64,000 nt of DNA, taken from assembly GCA_937967455.1 (NCBI GenBank), contig CALCJK010000009.1:124001-188000 (forward strand), read 5' to 3'. Position 1 is the first letter of the stretch, and each line of letters opens with the position of its first letter. The DNA is from an uncultured bacterium (GTDB taxonomy: Bacteria; Bacteroidota; Ignavibacteria; UBA10030; BY39). The notes beneath the pieces are model-generated. The model searched no databases, was not told the origin of the DNA, and worked only from the letters and a program-made list of their open reading frames with translations. Below, piece after piece: positions 17,645 to 26,054 of this stretch. The translations under genes and the position numbers were made by a program.

Positions 17645-19376
17645 GAAGATTTTGGTTTTATTAATATTGAGTTTTTTAAATACAAATGCTCAGATTGAAG
17701 AACTTGATACATTACATTTTAACAAAGAAGACCTTCTTGAAAATAATTTTGAGGAAGAATCTTCAATAGAGGAACTTTTTATTAGAACCGGTGAAAAACT
17801 TTTTAGTAAACCAAATATAGAAATTCGTTCCAGATTTAAAAAACAATTACAAAGAAGTCGGGGTTATGATGAAAATGTTTATTTAGGTAGTCCTTTGTAT
17901 TCTTATCAAAGAATCAGAATAGGGAATAAAGCAATTGAATCTGGAATTCTATTTAAAAAAGATGCAGGTGAAAAATCTTATAATGATTTTTTCAATTATT
18001 ATATTAGATTTGATGACTTATTAGGTGTGAAAAAAATTATATTTGGAGATTATATAATTGAATCTGGTCAAGGATTAATGTTTTGGAGAAGTTACTATTA
18101 TGCTAAAGGTGTTAGTTTTAGTCAAACCACCATTAGAAAAGGGAAAGAATTACAATCATACAACTCGTCTGATGAGTTAGGGTTTATGAGGGGGATTGCA
18201 ACAGAGTTAGATCTAAAGTTTTTGCAAATCATTGGTTTTTATTCAAAAAGAAAATTATCAGCTACTATTGATACCAGCGGGGCTATAAAAAATTTTTATT
18301 TCACATACTTCCGTACACAATCTGATTTAGTAAAGAGAAATAATACTAATGAAAATATATATGGACTCAGGATACTCAAGTGTTCAGGTAACGCAAATTA
18401 TGGAGTAACTTTTTCAAGATACATTTACTCAAGACCAGTAAAGAAATTTCAAAAAAATAGTTTTCCCAACTTGGGTATTGATTTTTTATTGAGATACGAT
18501 TTAATAAATCTCACATCCGAGTCTTATTTAAATGATATGAAATATTTAAATTCAGTTATTGCAGTTAAGTTTTTGCCCCTTAAAAGTATATCATGCGTAT
18601 TTTCATACAGAAATTATGCTCCTTCCACATTTAATAGATTTTCAAATCCGTTTGGCGAATATAGTGGGGGTAATAATGAAAAAGGTTTTTTCATTGGATT
18701 AAATTGGAAAATATTAAAAAACCTATTATTGATTGCTTACAAAGATACTTATGAAATACCTTTCTCCGAAGCATATTCCTTCAAAAAAGTTGGGAGTGAA
18801 TACTTTCTTCAACTCGGTAGTTCTATATTTAAGAAAATTGATATTTACTTTAGATATCATAACAAGAATTTTGAAGATAAAATAAAGTCCCTTGATGAAT
18901 TTAATCGTTTGATTAAAATGAATGAGATATTTTCAAAAGAGAATTTTCGGTTTAATTTAGATTATGAAATCTCTACAAGTATTCATTACAGATTTAGATT
19001 TGAATATCTGATGCTGAATGTGAAATACACGCAAATGAAAGAGTGTGGCAGGATATTCTATCATGATGTTGCATTAAATATTTTACCTAAAACACTTTTA
19101 AATTTTAGAGTTACATTTTTTTCTACAGCCTCTTATCAATCTGGGATTAGCGTTTATGAAAATGATTTTGATGGGGTGTTTTCAAATCCAGTTTTATATG
19201 GGAAGGGATTAAAATGGTATTTTATGTTTAAATATATAATAAAAGAATTACTTTCTATTTCTTTAAAATACTCATATTTAATTAGGGAGGATGTTAAGAA
19301 AATAGGAACAGGATGGGATCAGTTACCTACAAATTTTGATAATAGGATTGGAATTCAACTGGATATTAATTTGTAA
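17637..19376 (+). CDS. Outer-membrane beta-barrel protein, coupled to the PorV-like gene
   Basis: I chose the ATG at 17637 over the one at 17625 because GGAGG (17627-17631) lies just upstream of it and a signal peptide (IKKILVLLILSFLNTNAQ) then starts at residue 2. The remaining 560 residues are mostly alternating amphipathic strands rich in Tyr/Phe, as in a large outer-membrane barrel. In Ignavibacteria this position next to a PorV-like gene is often filled by a protein with a helix-hairpin-helix segment before the barrel. I see no such segment here, only a short acidic helix. Function is unknown; the start codon overlaps the end of the preceding gene. Confidence 0.65.
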   Translation: MIKKILVLLILSFLNTNAQIEELDTLHFNKEDLLENNFEEESSIEELFIRTGEKLFSKPNIEIRSRFKKQLQRSRGYDENVYLGSPLYSYQRIRIGNKAIESGILFKKDAGEKSYNDFFNYYIRFDDLLGVKKIIFGDYIIESGQGLMFWRSYYYAKGVSFSQTTIRKGKELQSYNSSDELGFMRGIATELDLKFLQIIGFYSKRKLSATIDTSGAIKNFYFTYFRTQSDLVKRNNTNENIYGLRILKCSGNANYGVTFSRYIYSRPVKKFQKNSFPNLGIDFLLRYDLINLTSESYLNDMKYLNSVIAVKFLPLKSISCVFSYRNYAPSTFNRFSNPFGEYSGGNNEKGFFIGLNWKILKNLLLIAYKDTYEIPFSEAYSFKKVGSEYFLQLGSSIFKKIDIYFRYHNKNFEDKIKSLDEFNRLIKMNEIFSKENFRFNLDYEISTSIHYRFRFEYLMLNVKYTQMKECGRIFYHDVALNILPKTLLNFRVTFFSTASYQSGISVYENDFDGVFSNPVLYGKGLKWYFMFKYIIKELLSISLKYSYLIREDVKKIGTGWDQLPTNFDNRIGIQLDINL

Positions 19377-19430
19377 GTTTATTAATAAATTGATAAATTC
19401 GAATTAATTTTTTAAAAAGGATAAATTTCA

Positions 19431-20810
19431 ATGCGATACAATAAATTTTTAACTATATTATTTTTTTTACTGATCAACTTTAATTTATATTCACAAAGTA
19501 GTGATAGTATTGATCTTAAATACTATCAACAAATTGTGGATAATATTATAAAATATGGTTTAGAACGTGGTAAAGCTTATGAGATGTTACAGGGATTGAC
19601 CTCGATTGGCCCGCGGTTGAGCGGATCAACTCAATGCGCACAAGCAATAGCATGGGTAAAGGAACAAATGATATCTCTTGGGTTTGACAATGTTTATACT
19701 CAATCAGTTATGGTTCCGCGATGGGAAAGGGGTACAGTCGAAGAAGCACATATATTAGATGGAGGAGAAAAATTGAGTATTTGTGCGTTAGGTGGAAGCA
19801 TTGCCACTCCGGAGGAGGGTATCACAGGAGATATTATTGAAGTTCATTCTGTAGATGAATTACATGTGCTAAAAAATCAGGTAAAGGGTAAAATTGTATT
19901 CTGGAACAAACTAATGGATAAAAGCAAATTTAATCAGGGTTCAGCTTATGGTGAAGCTGCGTTTCAAAGAACACAAGGTGCAATTGAAGCCGCAAGATTT
20001 GGGGGAATTGCTTCAATATCCAGATCATTAACAATCGCTGAAGATGACATACCTCACACAGGTGTAATGTATTACAACGATTCTATACCAAAAATTCCAG
20101 CAGCTGCAATAAGTACTAAAAGTGCTGATTATTTGAGTAAAAAATTGAAAGAAAATTCACACCTAAAAGTTAATATTAAACTTTCATGTCGAATACTTCC
20201 TGATACAGTATCGGCTAATGTAATTGGTGAGCTAAGGGGAATCGAAAAACCTAATGAAATAATAATTGTAGGGGGCCATATTGACAGTTGGGATAAAGGA
20301 ACTGGTGCACACGACGATGCTTCTGGTTGTATCCACGCCATTGAAGCATTAAGAATTATAAAAGAATTAAATCTGAAGCCTAAACGTACGCTCAGGGCGG
20401 TAATGTTTGTCAATGAAGAAAATGGATTAAGAGGTGGTAAACAATATGCAGAAAATATATTAGCGAAAGAGAAGCACATTCTCGCTTTGGAATCAGATGC
20501 TGGAGGTTTTACACCACGTGGTTTTGGTGTAACCGCGGATTCAGCCACTTTGGAAAAAATAAAAAAGTTAGAACGTTTCCTAAAACCAATTGATGTTGAT
20601 AGAATTACGCAAGGAGGGGGTGGTGTGGATATATCACCGTTGGGTAAACTTGGAGTACCAACAGCTGGACTAAGAGTAGATGGTCACAAATATTTTGATT
20701 ATCACCATTCTGATAATGATACGATCGATAAAGTTCATCCAAGAGAGCTTGAACTAGGTGCTATTGCTATCGCAATTTTTGTGTATCTCATAGCTGAATT
20801 TGGATTGTAA
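19431..20810 (+). CDS. Secreted M28-family metallopeptidase
   Basis: The 459-residue protein has a signal peptide (about residues 1-21). The early SIGPRLSGSTQ block and a protease-associated-like insertion resemble carboxypeptidase Q. The zinc site is complete: the His and Asp of GGHIDSWD, the bridging Asp of GAHDDASG, the catalytic Glu pair of NEENGLRGG, an Asp in ALESDAGG, and the His of DYHHSDND near the C-terminus. Two co-catalytic zinc ions are expected. It probably trims extracellular or periplasmic peptides. It has its own 54-base upstream gap and reads as a single-gene unit. Confidence 0.92.
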   Translation: MRYNKFLTILFFLLINFNLYSQSSDSIDLKYYQQIVDNIIKYGLERGKAYEMLQGLTSIGPRLSGSTQCAQAIAWVKEQMISLGFDNVYTQSVMVPRWERGTVEEAHILDGGEKLSICALGGSIATPEEGITGDIIEVHSVDELHVLKNQVKGKIVFWNKLMDKSKFNQGSAYGEAAFQRTQGAIEAARFGGIASISRSLTIAEDDIPHTGVMYYNDSIPKIPAAAISTKSADYLSKKLKENSHLKVNIKLSCRILPDTVSANVIGELRGIEKPNEIIIVGGHIDSWDKGTGAHDDASGCIHAIEALRIIKELNLKPKRTLRAVMFVNEENGLRGGKQYAENILAKEKHILALESDAGGFTPRGFGVTADSATLEKIKKLERFLKPIDVDRITQGGGGVDISPLGKLGVPTAGLRVDGHKYFDYHHSDNDTIDKVHPRELELGAIAIAIFVYLIAEFGL

Positions 20811-20893
20811 AATTATGACCTTCCAGATTTAATTTGTAATATTGGTTTGTATTTCTTAAAATAAGTTAAAAATATTCTTATATTTTAAGAGGA

Positions 20894-21733
20894 ATGGACC
20901 ATCTAATACTATATAATGAAATTTCTATACAGATTTCTCGCTTGATAACAAAGTATTATAGTACATCTTTTTCAAGTGCTACTAGTTTGCTGGATAAAGA
21001 AATGAGAAATGCTATATTCAGTATATATGGATTTGTTAGATTGGCAGATGAAATTGTTGATACATTTCATGATCAAGATAAAAAGAGTTTATTGGAAAAG
21101 TTTGAGTTAGATTTTTATGATGCACTTCAAAAAGGTATCAGTTTGAATCCTGTGCTTCATTCATTTCAAAGAACTGTAAGAAAATATTCAATTCCTGATG
21201 ATCATATACAGGCTTTTCTTAAAAGTATGAAGAATGATATTTTCAGAAATCAGTACAAAACTAAATCTAGTTTGAATGAATATATTTATGGATCTGCAGA
21301 CGTAGTTGGACTGATGTGTTTAAGAGTATTTTGTAGGGGTGATTCAAAACTTTACAATGATCTGGAAAAATTCGCAATGAAATTGGGTTCGGCGTTCCAG
21401 AAGATTAATTTTTTAAGAGATTTGAAAAATGATATTGAGAATTTAGATCGTAGTTACTTCCCGGAAATTAAAAACGGCAATTTTGATGAAATTACTAAAT
21501 TGACTATTGTCAATGATATTGAGAACGATTTCAAAATTGCTTATCAAGGAATAAAACGGCTTCCTGGTAGAGCAAAATTAGCAGTGCTTTTAGCATATTA
21601 CTATTATCGAAGCTTATTAAAGAAGCTTAAGAAAATAGAAGCTAGAGAAATCATAAAAACAAGAATTAGAATTTCAAATTTTAGAAAAATACTTCTGTTA
21701 TTAAAATCTTTAATTGTTTATAAATTCATTTAG
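20894..21733 (+). CDS. crtB: Phytoene synthase
   Basis: The 279-residue protein has both aspartate-rich motifs of head-to-head prenyl synthases: ADEIVD (about residue 50) and NFLRDLKNDIENLDRSYFP (about 174-192), which bind Mg-diphosphate. The YYSTSFSSAT and YGFVRLADE segments are typical of phytoene rather than squalene synthase. It condenses two geranylgeranyl diphosphates to phytoene, the first committed carotenoid step. AGAGGA precedes the ATG. It opens an eight-gene carotenoid cluster ending with crtI, which contains the only desaturase gene seen. Confidence 0.92.
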   Translation: MDHLILYNEISIQISRLITKYYSTSFSSATSLLDKEMRNAIFSIYGFVRLADEIVDTFHDQDKKSLLEKFELDFYDALQKGISLNPVLHSFQRTVRKYSIPDDHIQAFLKSMKNDIFRNQYKTKSSLNEYIYGSADVVGLMCLRVFCRGDSKLYNDLEKFAMKLGSAFQKINFLRDLKNDIENLDRSYFPEIKNGNFDEITKLTIVNDIENDFKIAYQGIKRLPGRAKLAVLLAYYYYRSLLKKLKKIEAREIIKTRIRISNFRKILLLLKSLIVYKFI

Positions 21734-21779
21734 AGAAAATTATGATCTTCGCCTAATTATTTATTGAATTGAGAAAAGA

Positions 21780-22250
21780 ATGAATATTATTTTACTTATT
21801 ATTTCATTTCTGTTTATGGAATTTATCGCCTGGTCTAATCATAAATATGTGATGCATGGGTTTTTATGGAAATGGCATAAGGACCATCATATTAATGATA
21901 AAAATAGTTTTACAGTGGATGATTTGGAATTTTCCGGCTTTGAGAAGAATGATTTATTTTTTCTTATTTATGCACTACCAGCAATTATTCTTTTATTAAT
22001 TGGATTTAAATACAACTTTTATTCATTTATATTTATAGGTTCTGGGATTACTTTATATGGCTTTACATATTTCTTTGTACATGACATTATCATTCATAAA
22101 CGCATCAAAATACGTTATTTTATGAATATTAGGAATAGATATTTAAATGCGTTAATTAATGCCCATTTGGCTCATCATCGACCTAAGTCGAGTGAGGATT
22201 TTAAAAATTTTGGCTTGTTATTATTTCCCAAACGTTTCTTCAGTGAGTAA
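21780..22250 (+). CDS. crtZ: Beta-carotene hydroxylase (CrtZ type)
   Basis: This 156-residue membrane di-iron hydroxylase has four histidine clusters in the CrtZ order: HKYVMHG, HKDHH, HDIIIHKR and HLAHHR. Its length fits bacterial CrtZ, which adds the 3-hydroxyl group to a beta-ionone ring. A ring hydroxylase needs a cyclised substrate, and the next gene encodes a lycopene cyclase. The cyclase start lies at or within a few bases of this gene's stop, indicating co-translation. Confidence 0.9.
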   Translation: MNIILLIISFLFMEFIAWSNHKYVMHGFLWKWHKDHHINDKNSFTVDDLEFSGFEKNDLFFLIYALPAIILLLIGFKYNFYSFIFIGSGITLYGFTYFFVHDIIIHKRIKIRYFMNIRNRYLNALINAHLAHHRPKSSEDFKNFGLLLFPKRFFSE

Positions 22251-22254
22251 AAGA

Positions 22255-22959
22255 ATGTTTCTCTATTCAACTTTACTGCTGATCTCGATTTTAGTGCCTA
22301 TTGTATTAAGTTTTGATAAGAAATTACAATTTTATAAGAAATGGAAGTTTCTGTTACCATCAATTTTTATAGTGGCTTTGTTCTTTATATTTTTTGATAT
22401 TTATTTTACTAAAATTGGCGTCTGGGGTTTTAATCCAAATTATGTTTTGAACATTTCTTTCTATGGATTACCTTTGGAAGAGTTACTATTTTTTTTTGTT
22501 ATACCTTATGCAAGCATTTTTTTACATGAATCGATAATTTTGTATTATCCTAATGTGAGACTTGCTAAAAGCGTAAGCAATTATATATCTGGATCTTTTA
22601 TTTTATTATCAACAATTATTATCATATTGAATTACAATAAGGTATATACTGTTTTTGCATTTAGTATATTTATATTTTCATTAATACTTTCTTTTTTTGA
22701 TAAGGGCTCAATAATCCGAAGTTTTTATTTTACTTTTCTGGTAATTCTTATTCCTTTTGTTTTATTGAATGGGATATTAACAGGAAGTTTAATCGATGGA
22801 GAAGTGGTATGGTATAATGATAATGAAAATCTTGGAGTGCGATTATTAACAATTCCCGTAGAGGATTTTGCATATGGGTTTAGTTTAATTTTCCTAAACA
22901 TTTTCCTAACCTACAAGCTAAATGGAGATAAAACTGATACGGAACCAAAAAATGTTTGA
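22255..22959 (+). CDS. crtYcd: Fused lycopene cyclase of the CrtYc-CrtYd type
   Basis: The ATG at 22255 starts 4 bases after crtZ stops; a GTG at 22243 is the alternative. The 234-residue product has about seven membrane helices and two copies of the lycopene cyclase domain signature. The first is FYGLPLEELLFFFVIPYA (about residues 70-87) and the second is LLTIPVEDFAYGFSLIFLN near the C-terminus. In actinobacteria these halves are separate subunits (CrtYc, CrtYd); here they are one chain, as in archaea and some Bacteroidetes. It makes beta-rings, unlike the CruA/CruP cyclases of green sulfur bacteria. Confidence 0.88.
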   Translation: MFLYSTLLLISILVPIVLSFDKKLQFYKKWKFLLPSIFIVALFFIFFDIYFTKIGVWGFNPNYVLNISFYGLPLEELLFFFVIPYASIFLHESIILYYPNVRLAKSVSNYISGSFILLSTIIIILNYNKVYTVFAFSIFIFSLILSFFDKGSIIRSFYFTFLVILIPFVLLNGILTGSLIDGEVVWYNDNENLGVRLLTIPVEDFAYGFSLIFLNIFLTYKLNGDKTDTEPKNV

Positions 22960-23602
22960 GTGGATGATAAAAAGGGAAAGAATGATAAAAATTCTTATTG
23001 TATTTTTTTACGTGGTAGGAGGAATTGGTATGGTTTTTAGCTTTCTTTCCCCAATTATTATTAAATTAACCCCGATTGTTCTAATTTTCTCTTTTATTCT
23101 TTTAATGATGTTTCATAATGGAAAGCTAAATCAATTATATTTAATACTCTTTATTTTAATTTATTTTATAAGTTTTGTAATAGAAGTCACTGGTGTGAAT
23201 ACAGGTATGATTTTTGGTGAATATACATACGGTGACACTTTAGGTTTTAAAATATTTAACACACCTGTTATCATCGGATTAAATTGGCTATTATTAACTT
23301 ATCTCACTTCCTCTATTGTAGAAAATTACGATATAGGAAATTTATCGAAAATTTTTATAGCATCGATTTTAATGGTTCTTTATGATTTTTTATTGGAGAA
23401 AGTTGCCCCTATTCTTGACATGTGGAGGTTTAATGACTCTACAATTCCCATAAATAATTATGTTTCGTGGCTCCTAATTGCTATAATCTTCAATACATTA
23501 ATTAAAATATTTCGAGTAGAAATCTCTAATAGATTATCTGCAACAATCTTTATTTCACAACTAATATTTTTCATATGTATTATTGTCCTATTGGGATTAT
23601 AG
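22952..23602 (+). CDS. cruF: Carotenoid 1,2-hydratase-like membrane protein (CruF family)
   Basis: This roughly 216-residue protein has seven or so membrane helices and the CruF / DUF422 family signature EVTGVNTGMIFGEYTYGDTLG followed by TPVIIGLNWL and the DFLLEKVAPILDMWRF block. CruF adds water to the psi-end of gamma-carotene type molecules. The start is uncertain: ATG 22952 overlaps the cyclase stop by 8 bases, and 22964 and 22982 are also possible. With a beta-ring cyclase and CrtZ this predicts a pigment with one hydroxylated ring and one hydrated linear end (saproxanthin- or myxol-like). Confidence 0.85.
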   Translation: MFEWMIKRERMIKILIVFFYVVGGIGMVFSFLSPIIIKLTPIVLIFSFILLMMFHNGKLNQLYLILFILIYFISFVIEVTGVNTGMIFGEYTYGDTLGFKIFNTPVIIGLNWLLLTYLTSSIVENYDIGNLSKIFIASILMVLYDFLLEKVAPILDMWRFNDSTIPINNYVSWLLIAIIFNTLIKIFRVEISNRLSATIFISQLIFFICIIVLLGL

Positions 23603-23606
23603 TGTG

Positions 23607-24227
23607 ATGATAAGAGCTAAACACAATAAATTGATTTATCTCTTTTTTAAGATATATACAAAAATATTATTGAGAAAATATTTTCATAAAATAAATTTGA
23701 TTGGAAATTTTGTTGATAATAAATTGCCAGTTATTCTTATTTGTAATCATATAAGTTGGTGGGATGGATTTTGGATTATGTATTTGAATATGAACCTTCT
23801 GCATAGAGAATTTTATTTCATGATGCTTGAAGATCAATTAGTTAAATATAAGTATTTTAAATATGTTGGAGCTTTCTCGGTGAAAAGAAAATCTAGAAGT
23901 GTTTTCGAAACGTTAAAATATACAACCGAGTTATTAAAAAATTCAAAAAATATGGTGCTCATTTTCCCACAAGGAAAGATTCAATCGATGCATAAGGAAG
24001 AATTCCATTTTGAAAAAGGAATTGAATATATTTTAAAGGAAACTATAGGAAAGGTTCAAATTCTATTTGTAGCAAATTTTGTTGATTATTTTTCTGAAAA
24101 GAAACCTATTGTAAATATATATCTTAAAGAATTTGAAGTAGGTGATTCTCAGATGAAAGAAATAGAAAATGGTTACAATGAGTTTTACAGGTCTTGTATT
24201 AAAAATCAGATATTATTAGAACACTAA
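23607..24227 (+). CDS. 1-acylglycerol-phosphate-type acyltransferase, probable carotenoid glycoside acyltransferase
   Basis: This roughly 206-residue protein is of the PlsC family. The catalytic box NHISWWDG (NHxxxxD, about residues 42-49) and the FPQGKIQ block (FPEG variant) are visible. The ATG at 23607 follows the cruF stop by 4 bases; a GTG sits directly before it. In green sulfur bacteria an acyltransferase (CruD) esterifies the sugar of carotenoid glycosides. Position between a hydratase and a glycosyltransferase supports an analogous role, but ordinary phospholipid acylation cannot be excluded from sequence. Confidence 0.82.
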   Translation: MIRAKHNKLIYLFFKIYTKILLRKYFHKINLIGNFVDNKLPVILICNHISWWDGFWIMYLNMNLLHREFYFMMLEDQLVKYKYFKYVGAFSVKRKSRSVFETLKYTTELLKNSKNMVLIFPQGKIQSMHKEEFHFEKGIEYILKETIGKVQILFVANFVDYFSEKKPIVNIYLKEFEVGDSQMKEIENGYNEFYRSCIKNQILLEH

Positions 24228-24230
24228 ACT

Positions 24231-25322
24231 ATGATTTATTTGGCGTATTTTATATTGGCATTTTCAATTTTACAGTTAATCATTGCTATAGTCAATTTAA
24301 TATTTAAAGAAAATGTAAATAGTTTAAGCTCAATTAATGATACTGTATCGATATTAATACCTGCAAGGAACGAAGAAAAAAGATTACCTAATTTATTAAA
24401 AAATTTATCAAATATTTCGTATACAAATATCGAAATTTTGGTATTTAACGACCAATCAACAGACGGTACAGAGGGAATTGTAATGGAATTTATGAGGAGT
24501 GATAACAGAATAAAATTAATAAATTCTGATGGACTTCCACCTGGATGGGTGGGGAAAAATTATGCGTGTTACAGTTTAGCGAAAAATGCTAATGGTGATT
24601 ATTTATTATTTTTGGATGCTGATGTTAATGTATCTGTTAATATTATTGGACGTGCAGTAAGTTACCTTCGTAAATATAATCTCAGCTTGCTTTCAATGTT
24701 CCCAAAACAAATTATGGTTACCATTGGTGAAAAAGTAACAGTGCCTATAATGAATTATATTTTGTTATCTTTATTGCCATTAATTTTGGTCAGGAAGTCT
24801 TCTTTTGCTAGCATATCTGCTGCAAATGGACAATTTATGTTGTTTGATGCTAATGTGTATCGAAAATACAATCCACACTTGTATTTTAAAGATAATAAAG
24901 TTGAAGATATTGCAATAGCCAGACAATTTAAAAGTAATAAGCATAAAATATCTTGTTTAGTTGGAGATGATGAAATTAGTTGTAGGATGTACGAAAAATT
25001 TTTAGATGCTGTAGATGGTTTTGCTAAAAATGTTTTCTCCTTCTTTGGGAATTCTGTTACTTTGACTATTTTTTTCTGGATGGTCGTAACGTTGGGTTTC
25101 ATACCGGTATTAATGAGTTTTGATATTTTTGTATTTACGTTCTATGTTTTTATTATTCTACTGACTAGGATTATAGTTTCTATAATTAGTAAGCAATCGG
25201 TATTAATGAACTTATTGTATCTGATACCACAAAATTTTACATTAGGATTTATAATTTATAGAGCTTTTATGTATAAAATAAATAAGCGTATATACAGATG
25301 GAAAGAGCGAGAAGTATTATAA
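24231..25322 (+). CDS. Glycosyltransferase family 2, probable carotenoid glycosyltransferase (CruC-like)
   Basis: The 363-residue protein has an N-terminal membrane helix and a GT2 domain: SILIPARNEEKRLPNLLKNL, the nucleotide-sugar DxD region LLFLDADV, and a VEDIAIARQFKSN acceptor-side block. Three or four C-terminal membrane helices follow. A glycosyltransferase of this type beside CruF fits CruC, which glucosylates the tertiary hydroxyl made by CruF. It starts 3 bases after the acyltransferase and overlaps the next gene by 25 bases. Confidence 0.85.
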   Translation: MIYLAYFILAFSILQLIIAIVNLIFKENVNSLSSINDTVSILIPARNEEKRLPNLLKNLSNISYTNIEILVFNDQSTDGTEGIVMEFMRSDNRIKLINSDGLPPGWVGKNYACYSLAKNANGDYLLFLDADVNVSVNIIGRAVSYLRKYNLSLLSMFPKQIMVTIGEKVTVPIMNYILLSLLPLILVRKSSFASISAANGQFMLFDANVYRKYNPHLYFKDNKVEDIAIARQFKSNKHKISCLVGDDEISCRMYEKFLDAVDGFAKNVFSFFGNSVTLTIFFWMVVTLGFIPVLMSFDIFVFTFYVFIILLTRIIVSIISKQSVLMNLLYLIPQNFTLGFIIYRAFMYKINKRIYRWKEREVL

Positions 25323-26032
25323 TTCTTTTATTTCTCATATTTTATTTAGAAGCTGAAGCTAATTATAAAGAAGAAATATATATTGCTTATATAAATGGAG
25401 ATATGAATAAGTGGCGTTATGTAATTGAATTGCTTTTGAAGTCCAATGATCAATCCAATGAAGTTCAGTTAGAGTTAGTTAATTATTCGTATGGTTATAT
25501 TGCATGGTGTTTGGGTAATAATAAATTCAACGAGGCTGAAAAATATTTAGCATTTCTCAAAGAAAAATTAGAAAATTTAGAGAAAAATGAATATGAATTA
25601 TCTATGATTTATTCATACTGGTCGGCTTTTTACGGTTTTAAAATTGGATTAAATAAAATTAAAGCACCATTTCTTGGTCCAAAGAGCATTAAATATGCTG
25701 AAATGGCGATCCAAAAAGAAAAAGGTAATCCATTTGGATATATTCAGATGGGAAATTCTGAATTTTACAGACCAGAAATTTTTGGTGGTTCAAAAAAGAA
25801 AGCAATAAAAAATTATCTTATAGCTGAAAAATTAATGGAATGTGATTCTGATTATACGAGTAATGATTGGAATTATTTGAATTTGTTAATTGCTATAGCA
25901 CAAGCATATATTGAGACTAAAGACTACACATCTGCAAAAAGATACTTTGAGAAAATATTGGTGATCGAACCCGAATTTTTATGGGTTAAAAATGAGTTAT
26001 ATCCTAATTTTTTGAAAATGATTAATAGATAA
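25298..26032 (+). CDS. TPR-like secreted protein in the carotenoid cluster
   Basis: The 244-residue protein starts with a hydrophobic signal peptide (about residues 5-20). It then contains pairs of helices resembling tetratricopeptide repeats, for example around LIAIAQAYIETKDYTSAKRYFEKILVIEPE near the C-terminus (about 198-227), plus a GYIQMGNSEFYRPEIFGG block. The signal points to the periplasm. Its start overlaps the glycosyltransferase by 25 bases, so it is translated with the cluster. No catalytic motif is visible; a scaffolding role for pigment or glycolipid handling is only a guess. Confidence 0.7.
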   Translation: MERARSIIILLFLIFYLEAEANYKEEIYIAYINGDMNKWRYVIELLLKSNDQSNEVQLELVNYSYGYIAWCLGNNKFNEAEKYLAFLKEKLENLEKNEYELSMIYSYWSAFYGFKIGLNKIKAPFLGPKSIKYAEMAIQKEKGNPFGYIQMGNSEFYRPEIFGGSKKKAIKNYLIAEKLMECDSDYTSNDWNYLNLLIAIAQAYIETKDYTSAKRYFEKILVIEPEFLWVKNELYPNFLKMINR

Positions 26033-26054
26033 ATTTATAAATAGTGAGGATTAT

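Noticed and set aside
20129-20548. A 139-codon minus-strand frame opposite the M28 peptidase
   Set aside because: The opposite strand has a complete zinc peptidase with all ligands; no family was recognised in the antisense frame.
22159-22254. Extended N-terminus of the lycopene cyclase inside crtZ
   Set aside because: It would overlap 92 bases of crtZ; the ATG at 22255 follows the crtZ stop and fits the usual cyclase N-terminus.
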